Positions 11,901 to 25,142 of a DNA stretch of 64,000 nucleotides are shown here, piece by piece. Source of the DNA: Setophaga petechia (lineage: Eukaryota > Chordata > Aves > Passeriformes > Parulidae). Position 1 is the stretch's first letter. Every line of letters begins with the position of its first letter. Position numbers and translations under genes: made by a program. The DNA is taken from NCBI GenBank assembly GCA_024362935.1, contig JANCRA010000005.1, positions 26,248,235 to 26,312,234 on the forward strand, given 5' to 3'. Under the pieces are notes generated by a model. That model did not search any database, was not told where the DNA came from, and worked only from the letters and a program-made list of their open reading frames with translations.

Positions 11901-14900
11901 GTGATCTGAAAAACAGGAATGAAACTCCTCATCACCAGAGAGGCTGAGAGCCTTCTACCAGCAGCGTGTGCATCTGCCTTTTAGTGACCACAGTCACTTC
12001 AGTGACTCCAAATGTGACATGTGACCCCATGTACACAGGGCCCATCTCCGTGTCTCCGGCTCCTCCCCGCTTGCAATTTTTATCAACCCACTGGCCCTGG
12101 TGCTCACACAGCAGGTTGCAGTGCCACCCCAGGAGGTGGTAAGCACTCCCACATCCCAATGGCTTGGAGGCCCTCAGCATCCATCCAGAGTCCTGCCAAA
12201 ACCTGCTGCTCTGTACTCAGTGCTGGGAGATGAAGCCTGGCTATGGCAGAGGGCCCCTTGTGTGCAAGCTGTTGACTCTTCCTTAAAATACAGCCTGTGG
12301 TAAATGCTGCAGATCCAAACAAATCAATCCAAAGGCTGAAGCATATTGAATGCCCTCAAGGGCAGACTGATCAAACACTCAGAGCTGCATGAACAAATCT
12401 GGAACCTGCTGGAAGCAGGGATGTAAACAAGTCAGGGAACTGTTCAACTGCTAACACCAAATGAGAAGCAGAGAAACAAGGGTCAAAGAGGTTTAACTAA
12501 GCTGAGAGGCCCAAATCCCACTGTACACCTAATAAAACAGATAATACTTAGGGAGTTTTCTGGTACTACAGACTGAAAATGTGTGAGTAGTACTGCTCAC
12601 TGCTCAAAATAATATCTATGAAAAATGTTCTGTTAAAATAATAGTAATAATAGTAAACCTTACAGAAAATTACTGTACTTCAAGCAGCTTCAAATATGCT
12701 ATTGTCTTCTTCCAAAATTAAATAAATGCAAAGCAGCACATGTAGAGGAGCAATCTACTGCCTGAAATTGGTTTTTTTAACCTACAGTTAATGTAAGCAA
12801 CATTGAAGGTTGAAAGACTAAAGATTCTGGGAGTCTAATCTAAACACTGGATTATGCCTCAGGATATTTCATCGCATTTCTCATCTCTCTCCTGCAGAGT
12901 GAGTTTGTTTTGCTTGTTTATGTGGGTGTTGAAGATCAAGTGGAGAAAAAGACGTTTAAAAAAATAGGACAAATATAATAGAATTTACTTCACACAAAAC
13001 CTGTAAGAGCCTAGTTAATATTCCAGAAAATCTGTGGGGATTTGAGAAGGCAAACAGATTGAAATAAGGTATTAAGATTAAAACAATAAAAAACAACAGA
13101 TGGGACCTTGGACATAAATCAAACTCCTCGCAATAAGAAAAATGCAAAATACACTTCTGTCACATTTTTTAAGGTACAATCTTTAGGAAAAGTTGTCACA
13201 GAAATAGCATTCAGAGGCTTCAGTTCCTCACTGGCATTAAGATAACACATTTTTGACAAAGAAACTCAGTTCTCAATGCAACACTTACATGCCAGCTGGG
13301 GAGATGCTCCCACTGCACATTTCTGGCACATGCTATTACCTGGGAGAAGAACAAGGTTAATTTCTTTAGAAGCCAGTGCCAAGCTCACCTACATGCGACA
13401 TGTTTCTCCATGCATACAGATCTGTTTTCTGAGTATCTGTTAAAAGTCAGCAGCAACACTAAGCAATAACCCTGTGGTGAGTGTCCAGCTGCTGAAGGAG
13501 CAAACGGAGTCTCACTTTCTTCAGTGATGGGACCTGAAACTGGTTTTGGATGGGGATGAGGGAAGAGAATGAGCAGCTGGAAAAGCATGTTGTCCACCAC
13601 ATTCCAGAATCTTTTTTTCAGTAACATTGAGAGAAGTGGCCTAATCCACTTAAATAAGAGACAGTATAATCTCCCCCAGGTACCCTACAAGATGCTGAAT
13701 GATAATTTGCACATGACTCCTCCAATTCAATAAGAAAGCTTTCCTACATTTTAGGAAGCAAGGAATTTAACTTTCAAAAACTTAGCCTTTTTAGCTCATA
13801 TTTACAGAGCTTGCAAATATAATAGATTTGTCTGTATTTGTGTTGTGTTTAGACATGTAATGCATTTCTGTATTTCTAGTCTCAAGTTAGAAGAACATGT
13901 GGAAATGACAGAAGAAATTCTTCATTTACAAACATTAAACACTGATTGCTCCAGCAAGGCACCAGCACAATTTTTGTACTGTGAGGACAAAGGAATTACA
14001 CACTATAAAGTATTTGTTTCAAATGTTGACACTATAAATCAATTTGGTAAGTGGCAATATTTCTGTACTGTAGGTTTTATGACCATGTTGTAGGATGATA
14101 AATGCCCTGTGTAAGTGATGAATAGACGTGTAACTACAGACACTTAAGAGAGCAGAGAGTTCACTCTTTCTGATTCAGGCCTAAAATCTTATTTTTCTTC
14201 TACTTGTTCATTTAACATTTAGAAAAGGTAAAGAGATGGTGGAAAGCATGTTGGCATGGTTTATTCATGCCCTGAGAGGCAGTGATAAAATGATTTTTCT
14301 TCTCTCTCCACAGACATATACTAGCTCTGTAGTTAAACTAATTAACTCGAGCAGAGCGTGTGATGAAGCATGAGCATGTGATTCTCCAATTTGGGAAAAT
14401 ACTTACTGGGAAAGAATGGATCAAGCAGAGTTCTGAATCCTCCCTTGCACTCAGCCATGGGTGGCAGGGGAGCTTTTAACTTGCTTGGTCACATGTGAAG
14501 CAGACATCAATTTGTCTCTATGGTACCATCCTGTCCTCATGCACTGCCTCTCCCATTCAGCCTGAGCGCCCCCAGGAGAGCCAGAGAGCCACCACTGAGA
14601 GAGAGGATGTCATCTTGGAGAGGAAGAAAGCACAGGTGGGCAAAGCCCCAGCTCTGCTGCTGTTCACAGCCAAGTGCTCAGACAAGGTGTCAGGCTGATT
14701 CTGCTCAGCAGGAGCAGGCAGACATCTCCAGCAGCTGTGGCTGGCATGGCTGAGCTGGTGCTTCATCATGGCCAGCCTGCAGGGTGTCTCTCCTTCTTGA
14801 GGCCCACCCCAAGCTGTGCTGGGCTGTCCCAGCTCCCACAAGGAGGGGCACCTGCCTCAGGCTGCACGCTGAACAAGAGCTCAGCCTGCAAGAGATGCTC

Positions 14901-17900
14901 TCAGCTCTGCCACACTCCAGCACGGAGCCACAGCTCTTCCAGCTGGCATCCCACCAGGGCTCATCCTGAAACAACTCTGCCCTTCCTCCTGCTTCCCTCC
15001 CCCCCTTCCCCAGCAGAGTGTAGCTCCTCTGCCTGCCTGCTGCACCCCACCCCAGCACAGGGGAAGGATTCCCAAGGCTGTTGGTTTGCCACAGGAGAAC
15101 CTGTGAGCCCTTCCTGTGGCTGGCTGCTGAGCTGGGGTTAACACAGTGCCCAGATCAAGTCTTCTTGACACTGCTGCTTGCGTCTGCCTGGCTGCAAATA
15201 CTTCTCATGTCAGCCTCAGTTCAAAGATTATATAAATGGATGGGAACTTCTGCTTGTCTGTGCCTTAAAAGCACATTTCCATCCTCACATGATCACAGGG
15301 TGAAGCTCAAACACATGATTTAGTTGCATTCTGGTTTACCAGTAGCAAACAATAAATAAAGTTAGCCTGCTTAATAGTGATTTTAAGCCAGCCACTTCTG
15401 AGGCCAGATTCAGAATTTTTATTGGTCCTGCAAGAAAATTCTTGGAATGGAAAAAAAAATACAGGTTCCCAATAAAGTGTTCCCACCTCAGCAGACATCG
15501 ATCCTGCAGGAAAATCTCTGGTCACCCATGCACACCTTGGCTGCACCAGCACAGCTGATGTGTTCATCAGCAATGCCTACCTCCTGGCCCAGTCACACCT
15601 ATATCCTGCTACAGTGAGTTGTGCCAGATCTGATTTTTTAACTAATCCAGAGACCTGGAGGTGCTGGAAGTAACTCTTAACAACATCTCTGCAGATTATT
15701 ACCTTTCCAATAAGAGGAAAGAGGGAGTGGGACAAAGGGAGAGAAAGGGAAGGGGATGGAGAAAACAGGTATAATTTCAATATTACACTAGACTGGCAAA
15801 ATACCAGTCACTGCAAAGCACACAGACTGTCAGGAACAAAACCAGGAACAGAGCACAAGCCAATCTCACTCCCCACAGTCCCTTGTGCACAAAAGCAGCT
15901 TTAAAAAGCTGTATTTCTAGTCATTCTGATTAGGAAATCTGATAGCTTGTGGCATGAACTTCTCCCAAACAAAGGCTGCAATAGGCGACAGGGGAAAGCA
16001 AACAGGCCTGTACCTTTCCTAGGAGCTGCTTGCAGCCTGTTACACTCAGTGGCACGGGTAAAACGAGCTGTACAACCTCTGTACCCTTTTTATCACAACG
16101 CCCTTACACTATCCTTCCCTGCTAGCACTTGGCAGCAACAACAAAGAAATTAGGCCAAAGACAAATGCTGAGTTCTACAGTGTTGCTGATGCCTGAAACA
16201 AGCCTCCCTAGCTTCCCTTCATGCTTTCTCCTTCCTCAAATTCACCTTGTGTACTTGAGGTGCTGCCCACTGGCTTTTGTCCATTATCTGCCCAAGGCAC
16301 CTGTCTGCTCTCTACTGACCCTGTGTCCTTGTTCTCCAAAGGACTTGATGGACCATGATAGAGGGTGCTGGAAAGCTCCTGTCCTGTGAATTGAAATGCA
16401 CCTGGATCAGTTGTTTCCAACATTTCTCAATATTTGCATCCTTAACATTTTTCCAGTGCTCATGTGAGCCCTGTCTGGAAATGCCATTTGCTCAGACACT
16501 GCATAGTAAATACAGACTTGCTTTCCTTAATCACCTCCCACAGAGCAGCTGTCCTCAGGCAGCCTCATTTGTTGTCTTTGTAAAAGAGGCATCAGTGATC
16601 CCCAAAGCATGACTTCAGCTCAGATCACCATTTGTGGATTTCTCACAGACTTTCCCTGTGGTACTGAGAGCTGAAAGAAGATCCCCCGACATAAAGGAGA
16701 ATACCCAAGTGTACCATTTAAATTACAGGAATTTCAACTCTTCCCTGGATGGAGAATGACAATGTTTCAGGTTAACATGAAAGGCTGAATTTATAGAAAT
16801 ATTTTGGTATAGTTGAGTTTTCCTGCCTGTGGAAAATTAACCCTCTTATCCAATAGAATGTGGTTTGGGTCATGGCAGTGAGCAGATGTGTATAATCTCC
16901 TGCACGTGGAGAATTTCCATAACATCAGAATTAGGAAGAAGTAAATAGGGAAAAAACCCTGAATGGAAACAAATGGAAGACTGACATGGCTGTGTTCCAC
17001 AAAGTACGTTCTGCAGCTGCATCACTGCTCTGGAACAAAGGGGAATATAATTATTGTTCTTTTACTTTCAATTCCCATTAGCAAAGCAAAAGCAAATAAG
17101 AGTGGTTATTTCTGCAGGGGAGAGCTGGCAGAGGTCACACACGGAAATCATGAGGAGACTTTCTTAAGTCCAAGCAGCTCATGCACTCAAAGAAAGATCT
17201 ATCAGTAAAATTCACCATTCACACTCTGTTCCTGCAGGGCTGAGTCAGGCTTCTCAGATGCCCTGAGGATAAGGCTCAGCCACACCTGCTGGGGTAGGGC
17301 AGGACTTGGCTGCTCTTACTGTCAGCCAAGACAAAAGTGAGAACTGCTTTTGGGAACACAGCTACTTTTGCCATGCTGGCCTCCACTCCCAACGTGCTTC
17401 CTGCTTCCAGGGAAAGCAGGGCCTGCCATGGTCCTTTCCTGCAGCCAAAGGTTTCTGGGTTCACTTGTGGGGCTCAGATCATTTGCCATATAGGCAGATA
17501 CTCAACCATACACTACTTGCCTCAGTTTGTTGTTTCCTCCTTATTTATGACAGCAAGAAATGAAGCTCCTCATTCTGCCTCCCTTCTTTCTTTGAATTTT
17601 TGAGTTCTTTGGCCAGAGACTTGCATCACTCATTTGCTTGCAAAAATAATCACTGTGGACAGAGAAAAATAAATTAACAATAATTGAGGAGGAGAGATAA
17701 AACAAGATCCAAGGTGCAGGATGGATGCCACCAACCTGTGTATAGTGGAAAAGTGTCAGTCAGTGGAAATTTGCAGCATCCTTCTACTATAACTTAATCC
17801 ATCTTTTTCAGTTCAACAAACCAAGATAAGCTGCAAGGGGGATTTCCTCCTCCTCTCATTCCTGGAGCATGTTAATACTCATGGCCAATAACAATATGAA

Positions 17901-17919
17901 CCACCAACAAAAGACCATG
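8901..17919. other. Intergenic region between FAM117B and BMPR2
   Basis: About 9 kb lies between the FAM117B CpG island and the inferred BMPR2 3' end. No open frame looks like a known protein and none shows exon-type borders with conserved content. The segment around 14,500-15,150 is richer in GC and gives longer open frames, but their translations are compositionally biased and unrecognised. An AT-rich stretch lies near 10,760-10,830 and a strong hairpin at 10,941-10,968. I see no tRNA, rRNA or intact transposon. Degraded repeats that cannot be named by eye are likely. Confidence 0.65.
10941..10968. repeat. Perfect inverted repeat, 12-bp arms, 4-nt loop
   Basis: The arm TTAACCTGTCAG is followed by the loop CTGC and the exact inverse complement CTGACAGGTTAA. 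The DNA or a transcript could fold into a 12-bp stem with a tetraloop. No larger element boundary, gene or T-run accompanies it, so its role is unknown. Confidence 0.85.
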
Positions 17920-17940
17920 CTTTTTGTCATTAATATGATC

Positions 17941-17946
17941 TTTAAT
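17941..17946 (-). terminator. BMPR2: Candidate distal poly(A) signal ATTAAA
   Basis: On the minus strand ATTAAA is followed after about 25-30 nt by a GU-rich stretch (TTTTGTTGGTGGTTC and on). This is the layout of a functional vertebrate cleavage site, predicting cleavage near 17,915-17,925. It is the most distal such arrangement I see before the intergenic region. Confidence 0.45.
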
Positions 17947-18048
17947 AAATGGAATAATGCACCATTTTTACAGCAAGCCTTTTCTCTCAGGCCTAAAGAA
18001 TAGCCTTTTAAATGTTCCTTTCCAATGTCTCTGTATCAATACAATCTC

Positions 18049-18054
18049 TTTATT
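18049..18054 (-). terminator. BMPR2: Candidate poly(A) signal AATAAA
   Basis: Canonical AATAAA on the minus strand within the BMPR2 3' UTR, about 105 nt before the ATTAAA candidate. Other minus-strand AATAAA hexamers lie at 18173-18178, 18507-18512 and 18565-18570, so alternative cleavage in this cluster is plausible. No hexamer can be ranked with certainty from sequence alone. Confidence 0.35.
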
Positions 18055-18235
18055 TAGGTTTATATATAACAAAGCAATTCTTACAAGTATTCATAGAAAA
18101 CTCTGTAGTGGCTTTAACAATGTCAGCTTTCATAGTGGCATCCACAGATGATTAAAAACCAAAAATTAGCTTTTTATTTCATACTCACACTGTTCCATGA
18201 AACACAACTTATACAGCATAGCAAGGGTATTGCGC

Positions 18236-18242
18236 AGCTTAT
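18236..18242 (-). promoter_or_regulatory. BMPR2: miR-21 seed match in BMPR2 3' UTR
   Basis: The minus strand reads ATAAGCT, the complement of miR-21 nucleotides 2-8. A second identical 7-mer lies at 18573-18579. BMPR2 is a reported miR-21 target in mammals. A 7-mer occurs by chance every few tens of kb, so functional status is inference. Confidence 0.3.
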
Positions 18243-18572
18243 ACAAAAGAATTAACTGAAAGCAATTATTTATAAATTCATACATGATATTTCCTCAGTC
18301 GTTTGAGAGGAAAACCAAAAATACCCGTTAACAAAAGGGTTCTGATGAGACTCCATATTCTAGGATTTCTCCCCCTCTTCCCCCAGAAAAGCTCGCTCAG
18401 AAAGTACTGCTCTCTTTACAGTCTTTCATAAGGAAAATGGCAGTTTCACATCTTCTTACTTCAGCCTTTACAGAACACCAAACCCTAAAAACTCATTCTT
18501 GCCATGTTTATTTTCCTCTTATACTGCATTTGGGGGGGGAAATAATCAACAGCGATTGTAAAACTTTATTCC

Positions 18573-18579
18573 AGCTTAT
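18573..18579 (-). promoter_or_regulatory. BMPR2: Second miR-21 seed match in BMPR2 3' UTR
   Basis: The same ATAAGCT heptamer as at 18236-18242, about 340 nt upstream in the transcript and in AU-rich context. Two sites in one UTR strengthen the case slightly. Confidence 0.3.
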
Positions 18580-20082
18580 ATAAATGTGAATAGAGCACGC
18601 TTTCCTCTAGAGACAAAAGCAGACAAGAAACATATACATACAAACCGTTTTAAATACGTTTCAACAGTGTGAAAGAGAGAGAAGAGTCACCAATCAGGAA
18701 ATTCAAAAGTGACAAATGAGTCAGCTACAACTTGGACTTGCCTGTTTGTTCTTGTGACTTCTTACAAAGACCAGAAACATTAACTATTTTCTGAATAAAC
18801 AAGACTGAAGTGTGAAACTTCATGATACAGTTTTGAAGCACAAAAAAGAAAGTGAATCAAGTGCTCTAGAAATAAACCTCACACACGCTTTCTGTCTTAA
18901 AAACAAGTGAATGGGCTACAAAAGTGGAGGTTTGGGAGACCTTGGAACTAGAAAGTTATAAAGGCTAATTATTTCTGCTTTAAAATAGTTACCAGGTGAG
19001 ATGCTGTGCCTTGATGGACACACTCCAGTGATACATCTGCAGAAGCCTGTAAGGATTGGGAAGAAATCCTTCCTTCCTGTGCTGTGGAAGCATGGTGTAT
19101 GCATTGAAGTTAACCAACTGAATGACTTGCAAATTCAAACAATTGCTGATGAAAACAGCAATAGGCTTTGAAAAATGGCTGATGATTACGCTAAGAATTA
19201 GCATAACTCCAACTAGTTCCTGCTTCTTATGCACATGTGTATATTAAACCACAGTGAAATAAACAGAAATGGTCATAAGAAGTAACTGTTATTAATAATG
19301 CACTGCTAACACAGACCTGCATGGAGCCCAGATCAACATTAAAGGGCCTTGGTGTAAACGAGGATTTATCTTGAACCCTTCCACTCCCACTCCCCCAGTG
19401 CAGTTCCACTTCTTGACAAAGCCACAGCTGCCCTGTGCTGACCCAGCTCCACAGCCTGAATCCCCAACTGCAACACCCAGCAAGGCTCAGGAGCCAGGGC
19501 TGCCCCTGCATTCCCACATTCCACATCAGCTTTCCTAGGGCTAATCCTCCCCAGAAACCTTTAACAGCACAGCCAGTAGAACCCACCCCTCCTCTGCCCA
19601 CTGCCAAAGGCAGACTCCTGCTGGATTCCAAGAGCACTGGGCTCAGCCATGAGCCCTGGAGGTGCCCATTCCCTCAGGAACACAGGTGCTGCACATAACA
19701 TCCATTGGCACTTGCAGGAGCACAAATCTGTTCTTGCAGAAATTGAAGTTCTGCCTCCAATTTTACTCGTACAGAAGAATCCCCAAATGAGAAAACTGAT
19801 TTGTTACTCTTTCATGTCAATACTGAACCTACTTGGGGGATGGGTCAAAAAGGGATGTATTTCTATAGCTACAGTTTCATATGACAATATAGAAGCCTAA
19901 AATGCAATTTGATTGAATGGACTAAAATACTATGTTTAAATGGCAACCACACATATAACTATAGCTACTACATAAAAAAGCCTTGTAAAAATTATTGTGT
20001 TTTGGGTTACTTTTTGATCTTTGAGAGAGGTATCTTAAATTACTCAGCTTCAGATAAAGCTTGTCATGTGCATTCCCAGTCT

Positions 20083-20109
20083 TTTCTCTTTCTCTCTCTC
20101 TCTCTCTCA
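20083..20109. repeat. (CT)n / (GA)n microsatellite
   Basis: An almost pure pyrimidine run on the plus strand ends in nine consecutive TC units and lies inside the BMPR2 3' UTR. In the mRNA it would be a GA-rich purine run. It is likely length-polymorphic. Confidence 0.9.
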
Positions 20110-23100
20110 TAAATCCATTCCACCCAAACAATCAGTGACAAGTCTGTCACAGGAGATCCTGAACTACTGGACTGTGTGTCACAGTCTGATCCCAGCTTTA
20201 CTGTGATGTACTACAGACAATTTTAAAATGGCATATGAAAACCCCCCCACATTATACTTTCTACCAGGCCTACCATCTGATGCTGTAACTCACAGAATTT
20301 AATCCTGGAACTTACACACAACATACATATGCATCTAAATACACACAGAGTTTACATAAAAATATATATATCTGGCTGCACTGCAATATGTATAGTTTTT
20401 TCACTGAAGAAAGGCTTGAGGCTGAACAAAAATTAGTAAGCATGTTTTAAAAAGAAGGTTAATATAGTTACCTGTTAAAATGGGTACTGGGAGACCGGAC
20501 AGAAAAGTTCAAATAATCCCTATTTATGCAAAATATTGTTGTCCAGTCTATGATCTTTCAAAGACTAATCAATCCAATTTCATTTTACTTTGATGAGCTG
20601 CTAAAAATCTTCCAATTAGACATCAGGTTATTTATATGCTACTGTGCTTGGCAATTATTATTTTTGTGGCTTAAACCCAGCCTATTTCAGCAATGGGACC
20701 AGCCATCATTTTTATACAAGTAAAAACTACAGCATAATTAATTTCTAATGTATAGATTAAATATGTCAATTTTAAAATTCACCCTAATTAGGCAAGAAAT
20801 GTCCACAGTAACATTTCAATGGAAGAATGGTTGGGAACTTTTGTATTTTTCATTTAAAGAAAATAGCAATCTGAACATCAACACAGTAACATGTTGTATT
20901 AGTGGATACTTTTTAACATTTAAAAATGGAATATCATTAGAGTGAAATGCACTGAACACTGGAACTAGGGCATATACAATGTATACATACGTCTTTTAAA
21001 GTAAGTATTCATTACTATTAAGTTTGGGGCCAATAATTTATTCCATACAATTACAGAACTTCCTTATTCTCCTCTCTGAGGCAGGTAGGATTCCAGATTT
21101 CTTTTAGAGAAAGCTGACAGGTAGGAGGATGTGAACTTTCTGAACATATTTATGAGGTGGGAGTTTTTTGTTGCTTGTTTCCTGAAAATTGCCAGCATCT
21201 ATCTTGCATTGTTTTGTGCCCAGTGCACTGAAAAAAATCAAAATGTGCTGCCTTTGAAAATCAGGTAATTTTCTATATGAAAACTAGAGACAAACGAGTG
21301 GCACCAAGAAAGCAAAACAAGAACGGAAATGTTGTTTCTGAAAATATTCTAATTATGATACTATCAGATGGTTTTCTTTTAAATTAGGAATACCTTTACT
21401 TTAGCTGTGCAGTGTAAGTGCATCTTGGAGTTTCAAGAAAGGCCTTGGTAATACTAACTGGCTAGTATATCAAGCTGTAAAGCATTATAAGCAAATTCAG
21501 GGAAGTGTTGCAGATAATCTGACCTGTAAATACCAATTTTAGAAGACTATGAGGCATGTCTGTTCAAAGGGTTAGAATTCAAAAAACCACATTATGTTGG
21601 TATCTCTATTACAGGAAACAGAACAAGAGACAATGCATTAATCTAAACAATTCTGCCTTCTGCTAGTAAACCATTTTCTATACCCAGCAAGATGTTGGAT
21701 TTTGTCTTATACAGACAAACATCAAAACTGTTTGCTCTATCATTTTACTAGAATTCTCCATTATAAATTATGTAACAAATATTCTACTATTGCCTATTTG
21801 ACAGTGGCACAATTAATAGGTATTTACACTACCATTCTATTTTAATTTTGCTGTATTTATCTTGTCTGCAATATACATGAGAAACTGATAGAAAATTATC
21901 AACTTCCATAATTTTCCTTTTTTTGAAAATCAAATAAGCAAAATCATAACTCACAAGGAAATGAGTCACATTTGGTTTCCTTGTTTATTGTACAATAACA
22001 ACCATCCCCCAGTGTTTGATTTGGAGAATTCTTTCTCTTACATGTATTTTGTTTGGTTAAAGACGATTCCCTGCAGCACGAAAATTCAATTTCATTTAAC
22101 TTACAGAGATAGTATTCTATGGACACTGGATTATGTGGTGTGAGGAAAAAAATGGCGTTACTAAATTAAACATTAAAACCAAACTTCTAACCTGATTTAA
22201 TGTAGCTGTGCAGAATTACAGTATTTTGGTACCTACTTTAGAGTTTGCTTTGACTGACCTTTAAAAAAGAATAGATTTTATCTGTTTAATCTATAGGGTA
22301 TTTCCTGATAAAGTACATTTTTCTATCACGTTACAAGTTATATTTATCCATGGTAGATTGCACAGCCAATCTTGCTGCTAATTATAATTTATTCCAAAGG
22401 CCCTCCAGCAAGTAGCAGAAATAGACAAAGGAAAGAAAAAAAGTATTGTTTAAGAATGTTGAAGGAAAACTGCAGAACAACATCTTCATCTGGTATTAAA
22501 GTTATTTTGATTGCATTGATCACAAAAAAGTTGGATTTCTTACAAAGGCATGGCCTGCAAAGAAAGGCTGAAAGACTGGTGCAATTCTGTCTCAGCAGAA
22601 GGAAGCAGCAGACAGAGAAGTAATTTTTCTCTCCCCAGAATAGTCTGATTTAGTAAGAGTCCTAAATTTTGTTTTCAGCCCACATTCTGAAATGCTGATG
22701 GATGATACATGCAAGGCAAAGAAAATTCATTGGGATAGGAGTGAAGAATCCTCAAGACCACGATCATTGCTCACCAAAAAACCCCACCAAGCACCCCAAA
22801 TGGAGATTCAAAGGAGGCCAGAGGAGAAGAGAGCCCAGTGAGCAATATGAATAGAATGCCAGAAATTCTGATTCAGGTCTTGAAACCCAGCTGAGCAACT
22901 GGCAGGTTTTCAACATCTGGGATGTGAGTCTGCAGCAGATGGGAAGCCAGAGAATGAATTAAAAGTCAAACCAGAAGAAGGCTGTGTTTTTAAAAAGGGT
23001 TGATATAACTGTATTATCCAGGGGGAAAGCATAATTATGCCTCAGAGATGAGAGGTACTATTTGAACTGGTGCTTAAAGAACATAGGGAGCTCAAAATGT

Positions 23101-24944
23101 GCCTTGTGGCTCATATTTCTACAACTACACTTACTCAATGTCTGCATTAATAGTGCTATCTCTTGGACATATCTAGGAGAATCTAAGACATGTTAAGAAG
23201 TGTTACAAGAGAAAATCATAGCAATCAAGAACAAGCAAGAAATTTTGGGGAACAGCAAGAATCAATCAGATGTAAGCAAGGCATGTATTAGATTAGCTGT
23301 ATCAGCAGACAGAGAAGAACAGGGTTGGCAAAGTTTACCTCGGGGGGGGAAATGGTAAAATGGCAAGGAAACAAACGAGCTTAAAAGCAGAGAGCATCTG
23401 CTTCAGTCAGCTGAAAGGAGACAGGCTGGGGGAGGCAATTGTTTGCTGCCAGTATCCTGCCACAGGAGTCTGGCAGGCTGACTGAATTGATTTTCTTTCT
23501 TTGAACATCACCAGTTTTCAGATGAAGTGATAAATCTTTGCTTGTTACCAAAGACTGATGTGTTACATCTTTTTATATCCAAATAGTTTTTACTGAAGTG
23601 TTTTCAATAGGAAAGAATGCTTCTCAGGTGGAAGGCTATTTCTAATGTGGAAGGAGGTTCTAACTAATAAGAAAATTATTTTCTTTCAGTAGACAGTAAA
23701 ACCAATCATTCCAAAAAAATGAAGGGTTTACTTGAGATAGTGAATAAAGAATTTCTCTCAATACATATTACGTTCACATTCACTGACAGCTAAAATCAAT
23801 GTGCATACCAACTGAAAGAAGGGACTAAGCAGAGGGGAAAAAAAATCCCCAACCCTCCCCCACAAACACCCATGATTTTTAAAAGCATGCAATAAACTTT
23901 AACAAGATGAATGGGGGCCTCTAAGAACTCTGAAGGGAGGACGAGTTTCAACTCAGCTTGACAACAACAATCAATTAGGATGCACCTACCTGCATAAGTA
24001 ATCAGGCTCATTTTTACCCCATCCTTTCTGTAAGGAGGTAAATCAGGAAAGACTTGTGACTCATCACCAAACTGTTTTGTGCCAAGTAAGATCGATGTTT
24101 TTTTTCTCTGTGTAAACAAAATATGTTCACAACCTATCTTCACTCGAGCTTTTAAAGTATGACAATTATTAATATTTCTGAACAAAATGTATTTTTTCAA
24201 TGTACATCATTAGTGACCTAAATAAGGTTTTACATAAATACAGGGGGTGAAACTGCACACAAAATAAAATGGAAAAAATGGCTGACACTGTCTCCTTACA
24301 TTTGTTCAACATTTTGTTACTCAGCTTCACAGGCTGGCATCTACTACTATAAAGGAAACACATTTTGATTAGGGAGGATCAAAAGAAAAGTACGGAGTTC
24401 AGATTTTTTTGTTCCTTTTTTAAAGCCCTTTCAAGTTGGGGAAAATTCATGCATTGTCACCTCTGAGCACAATGTGATATTGGCAGCTGCTTCAAGCTGG
24501 CTACGATGTGCAAAGTTCACTGTCATGACCGGCTGACTGCTCAACTGTCAAGGAAAAATTAACAAATACAAAAATGGGAACATGTGGCAGTTTTAGAAAC
24601 ACACTTTTCAATAAAGCCTACTGTGAACTATAGACTATTGCACATTTCAACATGACACAAGGAAAATAAGGGGTTCAAAAGAGAATACACTTTGTAACAT
24701 AGAAATATACAGACTAGCTTGTGCACAGAAATCAAAACATGGTTACAAGACACCACTGCAGTCAAACCTGTCTTATAGTCTGCTTATGCTCTTAGTGACC
24801 TTAAGAAACTGGTCCAAACTGATTATCAGCAATACTTTTTTTTGTTACTTTTTTTTAAAAAAATATTTTGAGACCACATCTTTGATACACATATATATAT
24901 TCCGTGGTCAAAACAGACAGACTTAACTTTAGCGATACTAAATA

Positions 24945-24951
24945 AAAGTGC
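24945..24951 (-). promoter_or_regulatory. BMPR2: miR-17/20 family seed match near the BMPR2 stop
   Basis: The minus strand reads GCACTTT, complementary to miR-17/20/93/106 nucleotides 2-8, about 190 nt downstream of the stop codon in a U-rich context. BMPR2 repression by the miR-17~92 cluster is reported in mammals. A position close to the stop and in AU-rich surroundings is typical of effective sites. Occupancy is inferred. Confidence 0.4.
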
Positions 24952-25142
24952 AAAAACGTTCAGAAATTAAAACAAAATAAAAAAATATGGAAGCATAAGC
25001 TAAAAATTTTCTGCATAGCTGAAATCTATTTAAAGCGAGTCCTTGGTAGGGGTTGCTGACAGGAGGAGAAAGCAGTTTTTTAAAATGTCTTCTGCACGTT
25101 TGTTTCAAATAACGCAAAACAAAGGTCGGCTTTTGAAGCACT

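Larger units (their letters stand above)
17920..25142 (-). other. BMPR2: BMPR2 3' UTR (approximate extent)
   Basis: The non-coding continuation of the last exon starts directly after the TGA at 25145-25143. Human BMPR2 mRNA also has a very long 3' UTR, of the order of 7-8 kb as I recall. Here the best distal poly(A) signal with a GU-rich downstream element ends the UTR near 17,920, giving about 7.2 kb. The region is AT-rich with A/T runs (for example 24,838-24,875), a (CT)n microsatellite at 20,083-20,109 and microRNA seed matches. A GC-richer patch lies at about 19,380-19,690. The 3' end is inferred from sequence signals only; a proximal poly(A) site could give a shorter UTR. Confidence 0.55.

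Noticed and set aside
14495..15171. Cluster of overlapping open frames in GC-richer intergenic DNA
   Set aside because: The translations are Ser/Cys/Pro-biased, exist on both strands and resemble no family. There are no conserved splice borders.
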